A DNA stretch of 64,000 nt from Annona cherimola (taxonomy: Eukaryota; Streptophyta; Magnoliopsida; Magnoliales; Annonaceae). The position numbers and the translations under genes are program-made. The notes under the pieces were generated by a model, which saw only the letters and a program-made list of their open reading frames with translations, had not been told where the DNA came from and did no database searches. How positions within the stretch are numbered: position 1 is the stretch's first letter; each line of letters starts with the position of its first letter. This document shows, piece by piece, positions 1-9,990 of this stretch. The stretch lies in assembly GCA_030490835.1 (NCBI GenBank), contig CM059972.1:44991452-45055451 (forward strand). Direction: 5' to 3'.

Positions 1-825
1 GAGGTCTAAGTAGAACCGTGATCCTGCAGCAGTGTTGCTATAGCTGGTAGGAGGTGGTATGGTCGCTCCCTGTCGTTGCTGCGGTAGTGGCTGTACTGGA
101 TCGAGGATCATATTTTCAAATTTGGTTTGAAACTGAGCCCTTGATTCTGTCATTCCTCGTCCATGACCGTGCCCTCGACCATGACCTTGACCTTCTATCT
201 TCTCACCTTTTGAGAATATGTCTGTCCTTACTGGGGCGGGGGGAGCCTGAGATACCTCCTGCTGTCCTTCTAGTGTGGTTGATTCAATTGCTTTCATTGA
301 TGTGTTGACAGCAGATGCCAAGTCATAATACTTAGCATCAGAGTAAAATGATTCCGCCGTTGTGAAAGGTTTATGGTCAGCAAAAATCCTTTTTTCGACT
401 CCATCCTTGCAGTACTTGAAGCATTGATGCACCGTTGATGCGATGATCTTATTACTGTGGAGCCAAGGCCTTCCTAACAGCAAGTTATATGAGGTCGGAG
501 CATTAATCACAAAGCATGGGATTTCGGTGCAGAAATCTTCTATGCTTAGTTCCAACTCAATCAGGCCCATGGCCTTTTGAGTCCCTTGATTAAACCCGTG
601 AATCACTACACTAGTTTCTTTTAGCACTGATGGAGAAATTCCGATTCTCCTGAGTGTTCGAAGGGGCAGGATATTAATTACAGACCCGGCATTGATCATG
701 ATTCTGTTAACCAGCTCACCGGCTAGGTTGCCCGTAACATATAAAGGTCGATTGTGATTAATGTCTCCAAGCAACATATCCTCATCAGTGAATGAAATGA
801 CTTCATCACATTCAGCGCGTCGACC
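1..825 (-). pseudogene. gypsy retropepsin-like protease domain, partial
   Basis: The frame is open from about 825 to base 1 on the minus strand and leaves the window. It contains DEVISFTDEDMLLGD, then MINAGSVINILPL at the active-site loop, then SYNLLLGRPWLH, the flap-flanking block of plant gypsy proteases, then FADHKPF. The active-site triad in this family is D-S/T/G-G. Here the codon at 691-693 reads AAT (Asn) where catalytic Asp is expected, so this copy should be inactive even apart from the gag stops. After the protease the chain is Pro/Gln/Gly-rich and approaches the (absent) reverse transcriptase. Confidence 0.7.
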
Positions 826-1223
826 AAGTAAGCAAGACAGACATTTTCATCTGTCAGAGCACTCACCAGTGCATCCCTGGCTTCTTGCGATAACTGCAAG
901 GCATCATAAATACTGAGTCGAGCAGGGAGTCGCTTCAAGTGTTCAAGCACGTTATAGCTTACTGAGGATTTCTCATGATTGGCTTGTATGTGCTGTTCTG
1001 GCTGAGTACGATTTTCTTGTATCGGGGCTTTACCCTTGTTTTCTGGTGTGATTCGACCAGATCGAAGAATTGCAAGAACATCCTCTTCAACTTGCACCAT
1101 ATTGCAAGAGGCAGAGTCCTGAATGTTTGTAGCCAATGTCCGTAGTACATCTGAGAAAAATGGCTGTATTTTTGGGATTTCAAGAAAGTATCCACTTATT
1201 AACTCGATGCACTGATGAACCAT
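826..1223 (-). pseudogene. gypsy Gag-protease linker
   Basis: This continues the gag frame after the stop at 1245-1247. It contains the segment SYNVLEHLKRLPARLSIYDA, often found in plant gypsy polyproteins between the zinc-finger-like region and the protease. Near 821-830 the frame is lost: the expected continuation (DEVISFTDEDMLLGD, then PLYVTGNLAG) lies in a different minus-strand frame, so a single-base-class indel separates gag-linker from protease. The original frame runs on to a stop at 723-725 as non-homologous sequence. Confidence 0.6.
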
Positions 1224-1244
1224 GATTTCTTCTTTGTCGAATTT

Positions 1245-2111
1245 TTAGTTGATTATTCTGCAGTTTATCCATCTCAAGATGTAGTCATATTGAGACTCTC
1301 CTGATAAGGGGTGCATGACTTCTATCATCTCTGGAGGGAACTCTGTTTCATATTCGTGGAACCTTAGGATAAACATATCAACGAACTCTTCCCAAGAACC
1401 AAATGCTTCTTCAGGAAGTGAGGAGATCCAGAGAAGGGCACAACTGTCATGGGCCAAGCTCAAAACAAAGTGCCCGAGTGCAAACTCTTCCGTTTGCCCC
1501 ATTTGACAGACTGCTAGTGAATAATCAAACAAGTGCGGCAATGCATACTTATGATTCTCGTGGAATAATTGAATATGCGGCCAATCATAGCTTAACTCCC
1601 TAGCTAAGAAAGGGAACACTCGAAGAATGGGCGCATCGTTTAACTGTAGTACATGCAGAACTTGGAGTTGATTTGTCCTCCCAAAACCTTCAACGTCGCT
1701 AAAGATTGCCTCTTGTTTGAAGCGTTCGTTGCCGACCCATCGGATTGCCTTTATGAAAGTTTTAGCTCCAAAGGTCTTGTACCCATTGTCAGTCGGAGGG
1801 CACACTGCATCTGAAAGGTATTTTGCGACTACTTCAGGTTCAGGCAACCATATGGCTAATGGATCGCTCCACGTACTGTCTCTGAGATAATTTATGTAGT
1901 GAGCAGTAGATTCTTGACTGTATTGTATTTCTCTCAAGTAATTACTAGGGAACTGCTCTCTTTGTCTTGACAGGAAGCGGACCAAGAACGCGTCTATCAA
2001 GATGACCCACTCGGTAATTTCTTCGATATGATTATCTTGGTACCAAGACATCACTGACTCCCCAAGTGAGTACCGGAAGTATTCCACTCTGGTTCCCCAG
2101 GATGCTGGCAA
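1245..2111 (-). pseudogene. two extra capsid-like units in the gypsy Gag frame
   Basis: 288 residues, same frame as both upstream fragments. Two units of about 68 residues, at roughly residues 10-80 and 215-285, align with each other. Both read S-L, then W, then EE, W, D-x-F-x-x-RF, a few residues later FP, then ES and a YI helix ending in Arg. Unit 1 includes ILIDAFLVRF and unit 2 includes WEEFVDMFILRF. This is the same pattern as the capsid C-lobe at 3081-4724. Between them are about 130 residues with no recognised domain. A capsid domain downstream of the nucleocapsid-like motif is not the usual order. It could be an element-specific duplication or a capture from another gag. The segment ends at TAA (1245-1247), with the frame continuing. 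Confidence 0.55.
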
Positions 2112-2123
2112 AAGCCGAGATTC

Positions 2124-3032
2124 TCATAAATACATGATGATGTGGTTTACTGGTGACATCTCGACTTCAAACTTGGTGTAGTTAGGAATAAACACTGAGG
2201 CAGTTCTTCGCCGCTTTGCAGGTTTGGATGCGGACACATTTATATGACAGCAAGTTTCGGTCTCTCCTTTGTTGCTATCCAGGTCCCAAAACGGACCATC
2301 CTCAGGGAACTCACATGGAGTAATGTTTCGTAATTCCTCGAGAATGTACCTTTCTTTTGCTGATCGAGGTGATCTACCAGCAAGCCGCTGATAGAATGAG
2401 AGTAGCAACTCGGGCTGCAGAAAGTCCATGATCAGGAATGGTTGCACCCGTGAGGATTGCCTCAAATGTCTTGAGAAGAAAGGGAGAATGGCCTTATCCC
2501 TTATTCTTTTGTCTTCTCTGTATAAATTTTTGAGGCATCTTTTTGTCCGTCTTAGGCTTGGTGGTTTTCGAACCACTTCCCAATCACTCTTTTCTGCTAT
2601 CTCAATTGTCACAACATTTGATGAAGCTTGCGCTGGAGGACTGAGTTTTATAACCCCCTTGTCGATGTAATCTTGCAATATTGCTTGGAGATCCCAACAC
2701 TTCTTAGTGGGGTGACCGACATATCGATGGTAACTGCAATATCGCTGGTGAGAAGTGCGTCCAACTTCTTCTGGCCTTTTTGGGGCGGGTAACTCGAATA
2801 GCCCGGTCGACATGAGGTGCTGGAATAGCGTCTCCACGTCATCTTCCCCAAAGGCATATTGGATTTCCTCCCTTCGGAAGGGTCTTGCAGGCTGCTCTTT
2901 TACAGGCGGCTTTGCTTTATCTGGCTGCTTCTTAACCTCCGTGGTGTTCGCAGAGGTCTCTCCAGTTTTCTTCTTCTTAAATGTAGTGGTTGTGGATGAC
3001 TCCTTCTTCCAAGTTTTTTGTTGAGACAACAA
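2124..3032 (-). pseudogene. gypsy Gag nucleocapsid-like region
   Basis: 302 residues, same frame as the capsid fragment. Residues 1-45 are Lys/Thr-rich. Around residue 95-115 is the plant gypsy motif YCSYHRYVGHPTKKCW, a Cys/His arrangement that replaces the CCHC knuckle in many Tat/Athila-type elements. It is followed by a conserved helix ending in DKGVIKL. The remainder (residues 130-300) is basic and unrecognised. The role is probably RNA binding during packaging (family inference). It ends at an in-frame TGA (2124-2126), and the frame then continues into the next segment. Confidence 0.7.
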
Positions 3033-3080
3033 ATACTCTTTTCGACAAGCTTCTGTAGCTAGGGCCTGAAATGTACTTAG

Positions 3081-4724
3081 CTATTCATTCATCAGCAACG
3101 AGATTTCCGTCTTGATGCCATTCCGGCAAAGATTGACCTTCATTGCTTGAGATAGGGGTGCTTGACATCGGTTAGCGGCCCTTTGCCATCTAGTGATGTA
3201 GTCTTCAACTGGCTCGTCCTTCTTTTGGGACAAGGTAGATAATTCCGATAGTTGTACTTCTCGTGTAGTATCAACGAATCGGGAGGTGAACATTTCTTTC
3301 ATCTCTTCCCATGTTCGAACTGAGCCGGTTGGGAGAGATATGTACCACTGGAAAGCATCACCAGAAAGAGTATTGGGAAACATTCGAAGACAAAAATTCG
3401 AATGGTGCGCCCAATTGCCCATGGCATAGTGGAATGATGCCAGGTGCTTTAACGCGCTCCCAGTCCCATCGAATTGGATCTTTGGTGGCTTCAAATCTCT
3501 AGGTAGCAGCTCCGCTTCAACCTCTGGGGAATAAGGCCTATTGATTATCGTTGTAGGGGCCCCAGTGAGTTGAGGTGCCTGTCGACGAAGGCATTCAGCC
3601 ACAAGCTGATGTACCATCTCCTTCTGTGCAATAAACCTGGGTGGAGACCCCATGGGTGTGTTTACCCGCGCGTCTTGCGTTCGAGGGGTATTGATACGTA
3701 GGTTATTGAACTGCAGAAATCCTTGCTCCAATTCTGGATTTTCATCTTCCTCGGTCTGCTGCCTAATTGGTTTCTCGGGCTGATGGACTGATTGACGGTT
3801 CCTTGGTGATGGTGGTTGATGGGAACTTGATGTCTTGTTGCCTTGAGTTTCCATAGCCCGTTTCATACTCTTAATCTCCTCCCGGAGGTCATGAATGAGC
3901 TGAGACTTGGGTGTAAGAACCTCTTCTTCTTCGCCCACCATGTAAGAGGCTTCAAATTGACCTCTTGGGAGGGCGGCCCTGATCCCTTCAGGATGAGAGA
4001 GGCTACAGAATGGCGGTGTAATGGGCATTGCGGCTTCCCTTGACCGGGTTAACATCTCCGACGCTTTGGAAGTACTTGGCTGGGTGAGGTCCACCATGTT
4101 GACTTCTGTCGTCTGGAGGAGACGTCTCCTCCTTTTAGCTTCTCTCTTGGGGTGCGGCATCCGGTGCTCTCCTCGGAACGGGGCCACAACAGGCCCATAA
4201 GTCATATCCTCTTTCAGTCTGATCAACAAGGCGAATTGATTTTCGTGTATAAAGTTAGGGATCAGCCTGAGCACCGAACGTGAATACGTTGTATGGCGCT
4301 TCTGAGGATACTGCCACTTGTTAGAGAGTCTTGGCTTTTGAGGCACTCTCAATTTGCGAGTATTCTGTAGTGGCTTCTTTTGCGGCCTACCCCTTTGTCG
4401 GGGGTGTGAGAACAGCCTATGCCTTGGTCCTAGTGGCAGTGGCGATGAAGCCTTCAAGTTTAACCGGGAAGTTGTTTTCCCGAACTGCTTTTTTTGCTGC
4501 GCTTTTCTCCTTTGTTTCCTTGATACGTGATGAGGAACCGTCACTATGTTGGCAGTATCATAGTGACCTGGAGATTTGACTCTAGCTTGTGAGCTAGATG
4601 GAGCATGGGTTGACTGATGGGGCGAATGCGTCGGGTCAGGGATGACAAATCGCAGGGTGCCTAAACTGGATCGGACAATAATAGGTCCTTGCGGCTTGAA
4701 TTGGTCGTCCCCTCCATCGGCCAA
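3081..4724 (-). pseudogene. gypsy Gag capsid region
   Basis: 547 residues in the same frame as the upstream fragment. Residues 1-200 are basic and Pro/Gln-rich. Around residues 265-300 is a short heptad-like helix (QLIHDLREEIKSMKRAME). The last 150 residues hold the retrotransposon Gag capsid domain, with the family signature of a small residue, then WY, SLP, a Trp, EEM and a following RF (DAFQWYISLPTGSVRTWEEM), and then an EDYITRWQRAANR helix. Gag packages element RNA into cytoplasmic particles. The frame ends at TAG (3081-3083), but the next codons continue the same domain (LSTFQALATEACRKEYLL), so the stop is a point mutation. Domain assignment is firm. Confidence 0.8.
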
Positions 4725-4736
4725 TGGAGCCTCCAG

Positions 4737-5324
4737 CTAAGAAAACTTGGTTTGTCTTCTTGACTTCTTTCGCTCCTGGGTGTCACCTTGGTTAGGTCGG
4801 GGGGCTAGGTCAACAATCCTTGAGGCAGCCCGACCAAATTGGCGAGTGATGGTGCATCGAACAGGATTTGATACAGTTTTTCTCCCATTTTGGTGAACGA
4901 TGGCTTCTGACCGGCAAGCTGGCGCTAGCCGAGTTGCAGTAGATTGTCTTGCGGGCCTTTTCGTGGAGTGGGACTGCAAGACAAGTTATGCTGTAGGCTG
5001 TTGTGCTGCTGGTTGGGATGACTTCTTGGCATAGTCTGACTGTCGAGCAGGCGGGCCCATTCGGATGGGCGCCTGCAGAGACTTTGTTGGTTGAATAGGA
5101 GTGGTCTTCGAGCCTTGAACAATAAGAGGCTCCTTGAGTAGTGCAGAACGATCTCTTCTTTGCTTGATCGCTGCAGGAGAGTAGTCAACGTTTCGATAGA
5201 CACGGTGCTCCGGCTTCTCTGGTACACGAATAAAATGATGCGGAATAGCCGCATCCATGTGGTCTGGCTCAGAAATGACAAAACCACCATTAGGCAAAAA
5301 TCCAAAAGCCATCGAATGTGCCAT
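4737..5324 (-). pseudogene. gypsy gag, N-terminal part (two in-frame stops)
   Basis: The first Met of the gag frame is at 5324, and the frame opens with MAHSMAFGFLPNGG. It runs to an in-frame TAA (4986-4988), resumes, and meets a TAG (4737-4739). Beyond that the same frame continues into the capsid segment, so these are premature stops and not gene ends. The segment is basic, rich in Pro, Gln, Ser and Arg, and has no recognisable domain, as is usual for the matrix-like N-terminus of plant Gag. The frame is also open for about 70 nt upstream of this Met, so the true start could be a little earlier. Confidence 0.55.
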
Positions 5325-5800
5325 GAAATCTGCAAAGGAGCATTTTAGAGTGTTAGGTTCGAGAAAATAAGCATATAAAGACCATAGTTTTCAGCTCTTA
5401 AAGATGAAGGGAGAATATTTCACGTCGGGTTCAACATTTGTTCCGGCCTCGTGAAAAAAATCATTAACTTGTCCATTCAGTTTTTGGTTGAATGTAAAAT
5501 TGTTTTCCTGCGGCTTTGAGAATAAATGCTTAATTAATTTCCCAGCAAAATTTTAAAGCATCCAATTCTTTAACCGAGTCCGAAAAGTACATCACAGAAA
5601 TATTTTGCATTGTGTTCCACATTCTGATTTTACATCTCTAACGAGAAAACCCTTGATTAAAAGAGCTGAATACAATGGTCCATAAAAAAATGCTTAATAA
5701 TAATGAAGTGCGTAGAAGATCCTTCTATGTCTTTACAAGTGCACGAAAAATCGTGTCTAACGAAAATATAAAGATAAATGAGTACACTTCGCCCCGCGCC
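5325..5800 (-). other. gypsy leader next to gag, no gene
   Basis: AT-rich leader sequence between the gag start and the first minisatellite. No primer-binding site, structured RNA or coding segment was recognised. Confidence 0.4.
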
Positions 5801-6029
5801 GTGACTCGAATGTGAGGTATATGACGCCACACGCCATATCTTAAATATGAAGTACATGACGCCGCGCGCCATGACTTAAATATGAGGTACAGGACGCCAC
5901 GCTCCATGACTTAAATGTGAGGTACACGACGCCACGCGCCATGACTTGAATATGAGGTACACGACGCCACGCGCCATGACTTGAATATGAGGTACACGAC
6001 GCCACGCGCCATGACTTAAATGTGAGTTT
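5801..6029. repeat. 35-bp minisatellite, about 6.5 copies
   Basis: Units begin at 5801, 5836, 5871, 5906, 5941, 5976 and (partial) 6011, exactly 35 bp apart. Each has an AT-rich half (ATGACTTGAATATGAGG) and a GC-rich half (ACGACGCCACGCGCC). Units at 5941 and 5976 are identical. Apparent short ORFs across it are a by-product of the repetition. Confidence 0.9.
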
Positions 6030-6300
6030 ACGCTTAGCCCGTCGACCAGCGATGACTCGGTTTGGGAACTAGTAAGGGGCCCGTCGGCTACACTAGTGAC
6101 CCTACACAGCAAACTAAGTGCGCTCTTAGCTTCTGGATTTACACAGAAGACCAGCGTGTCCCGCTTTCAGCTTCTATATAAGAAACCAGCGTCTCCCGCA
6201 TTCAGTCTCTGGATTGAATAATTGGGTGGTTTTACCAAGAAATGGATTAACCGATTTTTAAAGTATTTTGGGTCAACTTTGACCATTTGAGGAGGTTGAG

Positions 6301-6580
6301 GGATTTTGGCTCAAGAGGACTTGTAGAAGGATTTTAAGTCATCTTGGGCTTGCTGGAAGTTCTAGGCCTATTAAGGCTCAGGCTGAAGAATTTTGGGGCC
6401 GGGTTGGCTTATTGGAGATTTTTGAGCCATCTTGGGGTTTTTTTTTTTTTTTTTTTGGAGAGTCTTGAGCCCAAATGGCTTGTTGAGGAATTTTGGACCC
6501 AAGTGGGTTTGTAGGAAGGTTTTTGAGCCGTCTTGGGCTTACTGGAGGTTTTAGGTCTATTAAGGCTCGGATCTGAGCAA
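6301..6580. repeat. Diverged direct repeat, about 90 bp, two copies
   Basis: The block at 6301-6380 recurs at about 6488-6578. Both contain TCTTGGGCTT, a TGGA(A/G)GTT and CTATTAAGGCTC in the same order. A T homopolymer of about 22 bases lies between them at 6438-6460. Confidence 0.7.
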
Positions 6581-6689
6581 AGAGGTCATTCACCCGTATA
6601 TCAACTTAGCTCACTCCCCGGAGAGTATTTACTCGGGGAGAAATACATAATTATATATATATATTTGAAAGTCTTCTAAGATGTATGTG

Positions 6690-7510
6690 TATGAAAAAAT
6701 ATATATATTTTTGAAGGTCCGCGAGACATATATATTTTTGGAAAATAAAATATTCATTTTTGGAGGTCCGCGCGGCATATATGTTTTTAGAAAACAAAAT
6801 CTTAATTTTTGGATGCCCGCGGGTCATCTATATAATTTTAGAAATCAAAATATTAATTTTTGTATGCCCGCGAGACATCTATATAAAATCAAAATCTTAA
6901 TTTTCGGATGCCCGCGGGACATCTATATAATTTTGGAAATCAAAATCTTAATTTTTGGATGCCCGCGGGACATCTATATAATTATTAAAAATCAAAATAT
7001 TAATTTTTGGATGCCCGCGGGTCATCTATATAAAATCAAAAACTTAATTTTCGGATGCCCGCGGGACATCTATATAATTTTGGAAATCAAAATCTTAATT
7101 TTTGGATGCCCGCGGGACATCTATATAATTTTTAAAAATCAAAATATTAATTTTTGGATGCCCGCGGGTCATCTATATAATTTTAGAAATCAAAATATTA
7201 ATTTTTGGACGCCCACGGGACATCTATATAATTTTGAAAATCAAAATCTTAATTTTTAGACGCCCGCGGGTAATTTTAGAAATCAAAATATCAATTTTTG
7301 GATGCCCACGGGTCATCTATATAATTTTAGAAATCAAAATATTAATTTTTAGACGCCCGCGGGACATCTATCTCATTTTAGAAATTAAAATCTTAATTTT
7401 TGGACGCCCGTGGGTAATTTTAGAAATCAAAATATCAATTTTTGGATGCCCACGGGTTATCTATATAATTTTAGAAATCAAAATATTATTTTTTTTTGGA
7501 TGCCTTTGAA
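6690..7510. repeat. AT-rich 45-51-bp tandem array with CCCGCGGG core
   Basis: At least twelve units. Each has an AT-rich stretch (CATCTATATAATTTTAGAAA, ATTAATTTTTGGATG) and one GC palindrome, CCCGCGGG or a one-base variant (CCCACGGG). Most units are 51 bp, some 45 or shorter. Because unit lengths are multiples of three, a 192-codon frame stays open at 6681-7259; it has no protein character. Confidence 0.85.
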
Positions 7511-7564
7511 TATATATGTGTATTTTGATATATTTTATAGAAAATACTCATATATTTATTTTTA

Positions 7565-8470
7565 TTTTTGAAGGAGAAAATATACTTAACCCGTGTGTCA
7601 ATTCAACCTGCCAGTCGGGGAGTATCCACGTTGGGAAAAGTAGTTTTTTTGAAAATAATATATATATGTATGTATAGATATATATATATAATATACACAT
7701 ATATATTTATTTTATTTTTAAAAGAGAAAATATACTTAACCCGTGTGTCAATTCAACCCGCCAGTCGGGGAGTATCCACGTTGGGAAAAGTAGTTTTCGA
7801 AAATAATATATATGTATATATAGATATATATATATAATATAAACATATATATTTTTTTATTTTTTTTTAAAGGGGAAAATATATTAACCCGTGTGTCAAT
7901 TCAACCCGCCAGTCGGGGAGTATCCACGTTGGGAAAAGTAGTTTTCGAAAATAATATATATGTATATATAGATATATATATATAATATAAACATATATAT
8001 TTTTTTTATTTTTATTTTTAAAGGGGAAAATATACTTAACCCGTGTGTCAATTCAACCCGCCAGTCGGGGAGTATCCACGTTGGGAAAAGTAGTTTTCGA
8101 AAATAATATATATGTATATATATATTTATATATATATAATATACATATATATTTTTTTATTTTATTTTTTTATTTTTAAAGGGGAAAATATACTTAACCC
8201 GTGTGTCAATTCAACCCGCCAGTCGGGGAGTATCCACGTTGGGAAAAGTAGTTTTCGAAAATAATATATATGTATATATATATTTATATATATATAATAT
8301 ACACATATATATTTTTATTTTATTTTTTTATTTTTAAAGGGGAAAATATACTTAACCCGTGTGTCAATTCAACCCGCCAATCGGGGAGTATCCACATTGG
8401 GAAAAGTAGTTTTCGAAAATAATATATATGTATATATATATATTTATATATATATATAATAATAAGAAAG
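7565..8470. repeat. Tandem array of about 150-bp units, six copies
   Basis: A 60-bp near-invariant core (from CTTAACCCGTGTGTCAATTC to CCACGTTGGGAAAAGTAG) occurs near 7585, 7735, 7884, 8035, 8192 and 8351. The spacers between cores are (TA)n-rich and vary in length from copy to copy, giving periods of about 149-159 bp. It lies upstream of gag on the minus strand and is read as part of the gypsy leader or LTR. Confidence 0.85.
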
Positions 8471-8519
8471 AAACTCTCCTTTTTTTTCTTTTTTTTTAAC
8501 TAAAAAAAATGTAGAACTC

Positions 8520-9160
8520 ACGATTCTCTCTTCAGCGCGGGAGATCTCTCTTTCTCGTCTTCGCTCTTTTCGTTCTTGCCCGAATGAGTAGCCGACTGCG
8601 GCTATTTATAGGCTTTTTGCCGGCTTGGGATGGGTTCCGCGGCTAAATATGTTACCGCGGAATTGTATTCACGCAGAACTCGCGTATCCACGGAACTCTG
8701 AGCTGCTGCCCGTTGGTTTTGTTTCGTTATGTTTTAGCGATGAGTTCCACGGCGGTGTCAGTACAGGCTCGGCAACCTTACTATTCGTTCCCGCGGAATA
8801 GCCGTTCAGCGACAGAACTCGCTGCCTCTTTTGCTTCTACATCACACTTCGCCTGCGCTGTCCAACTTTGTTCATGTGGTCTCGTTTCTTCCCGTTTTTA
8901 GTTCGTCCAGCTCTCCTTTCCTCTCTTCTGGGTTAGGCGCATCTGTTCAGCACGCGGAGAGAGGGAGGGAGACTCTCTCTCTCACACTCGGCTTTCTAAA
9001 TCTCCAAACTTATTGAAAAAAAAAAAAATTTCCGCCTTCGAACAAGATCGGAAGAGATGGGTTTCGTCGAGTGAGACAAAAGGGAGGTAAAAACGACGAG
9101 AGAAGCCATGCGATTATTCTTTCGCTACTCCTCCGATGCCAATCGTTGATGCCCCTACAA
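8520..9160. other. GC-richer non-coding tract, possible promoter or 5' leader
   Basis: Composition changes sharply from the AT-rich repeats to the left. There are several CCGCGG or near-CCGCGG motifs (8630-8800) and a pyrimidine-rich stretch with CTCTCTCTC (8925-8990). It could be gypsy U3 on the minus strand or the old 5' flank of the UBP copy on the plus strand. No ORF here has protein character. Confidence 0.35.
8601..8612 (-). promoter_or_regulatory. TATA box candidate, minus strand
   Basis: On the minus strand this reads CTATAAATAGCC. It sits upstream of the repeat-filled leader and gag and would suit the promoter of the gypsy LTR, but no LTR ends were found, so the link is inferred. 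Confidence 0.4.
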
Positions 9161-9990
9161 ATGTTGTTGTAGCCAAATCTCCATCGTTGGAAATCGGGCC
9201 CGCCTCTCGGTTTGAAGGATCTTGAAAACACCTGCTAGCTCAATAGCGCCCTCCAGTGCTTGACCTGCAAGCCTCCTTTTGCTGATTTTCTGCCTCAAGA
9301 ACCAGCACTCCACTTTCTGTAGTTCGTCTTCGGGCCCCGGGGATTGCCCCTTCTGCATCCTGGAGCGCCGGATCATGAGATCTCTCAGCATCAATTCGCT
9401 CCGGATCTTCGCGGAGCACTTCCGCTTCGGGCAGCAGGAGGACGCCCACGAGTTCCTCCGGTACGTCATCGACGCCTGCCACAACACCTGCCTTTTAGAA
9501 CAATCCACTGTCTTTACGTACGGAGCCTTCGTCAACTTCCTCAATAGCCTGGTGAGGTTCCCACCGGAGAGAATAATGGAAAATGCTCCTTGCTCTTTCA
9601 CAGCAGCTTCCGACAGCTAAGCGACGTGGTTGACGTCGAAAGTTCTTCTTCGCTTCTCCAAAAATCCTCACCTGCGACCGGGAGGCTGCACCTGCATCGG
9701 CAAACTAGACAAGGTTGCCGTTCCTTGGAGACACAAGCTGGGCAGGATGGGAGCCATGAGGGAGATCTTCGGTGGCGCGCTGCAAGACGGTGTCAAGTGT
9801 CTCTCTTGTGGCGGCGAGTCCAGCAAGATGCATGAGATGATGGATATCATCCTCAGCTTGTTCCAGTGCAGCCCGCTGAAGGAGGTGCTGTATCGCTTCT
9901 CCTAGCCTAACAATTTCATCAGAGGTCGTCCCCTCCACGAGCAGCAGCTCTTGTTCGGCAGGTTGCTGTTTCCAAAAATCATCGTCGGGC
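9161..9990 (+). pseudogene. Ubiquitin-specific protease (plant UBP25-like) pseudogene
   Basis: Degenerate plus-strand copy of a peptidase C19 deubiquitinase, which in life removes ubiquitin from proteins. After an ATG at 9161 the frame meets TAG at codon 4, then reads GPPLGLKDLENTC, the Cys box with the catalytic Cys codon at 9233-9235. The next codon, normally Tyr, is TAG (9236-9238). LNSALQCLTCKPPFADFL follows, then a frameshift near 9290. The next frame gives DCPFCILERRIMRSLS and GQQEDAHEFLRYVIDACHNT (9430-9490), highly typical of plant UBP25-type enzymes. About 260 bp of unrelated sequence with a TAA at 9618 intervenes, then REIFGGALQDGVKCLSCGGE (9760-9820). Similarity fades after a TAG at 9903-9905. 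The His box is absent, and GC-rich unrecognisable sequence continues to about 10300. It is a partial, dead copy, possibly carried here by a transposon. Confidence 0.8.

Larger units (their letters stand above)
1..8620 (-). mobile_element. Ty3/gypsy retrotransposon, 5' half, decayed, cut by window edge
   Basis: On the minus strand, in order of transcription: a leader with tandem repeats (about 8.6 to 5.4 kb), a gag reading frame from 5324, then linker and protease reaching base 1. Reverse transcriptase, RNase H and integrase would lie beyond the left edge. Capsid, zinc-finger-like and protease motifs are of the plant Ty3/gypsy type; the long repeat-filled leader recalls the Tat/Ogre group, but without polymerase sequence the clade is an inference. 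No primer-binding site or LTR edge could be found, so the right boundary is approximate. It is placed at a minus-strand TATA box near 8605. The gag frame has five in-frame stops and one frameshift, so the copy is dead. Confidence 0.75.

Noticed and set aside
5324..5340. TTTGCAG/ATTTCATG before the gypsy gag start as a splice acceptor
   Set aside because: The gag frame is already open upstream of it and no matching donor was evident; support too thin.
6681..7259. 192-codon plus-strand ORF (and 7234-7509)
   Set aside because: Pure translation of a 51-bp tandem repeat; repetitive Ile/Lys/Asn peptide with no domain.
7568..7837. 89-codon ORF in the 150-bp array
   Set aside because: Crosses two repeat units and (TA)n spacers; not conserved as protein between units.
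5801..8470. Regularly spaced repeats considered as a CRISPR-like array
   Set aside because: Head-to-tail tandem repeats without unique spacers, in a plant nuclear context.
9155..9601. 148-codon minus-strand ORF and other frames over the UBP copy
   Set aside because: Antisense shadow of the UBP-like plus-strand sequence in a GC-rich region.
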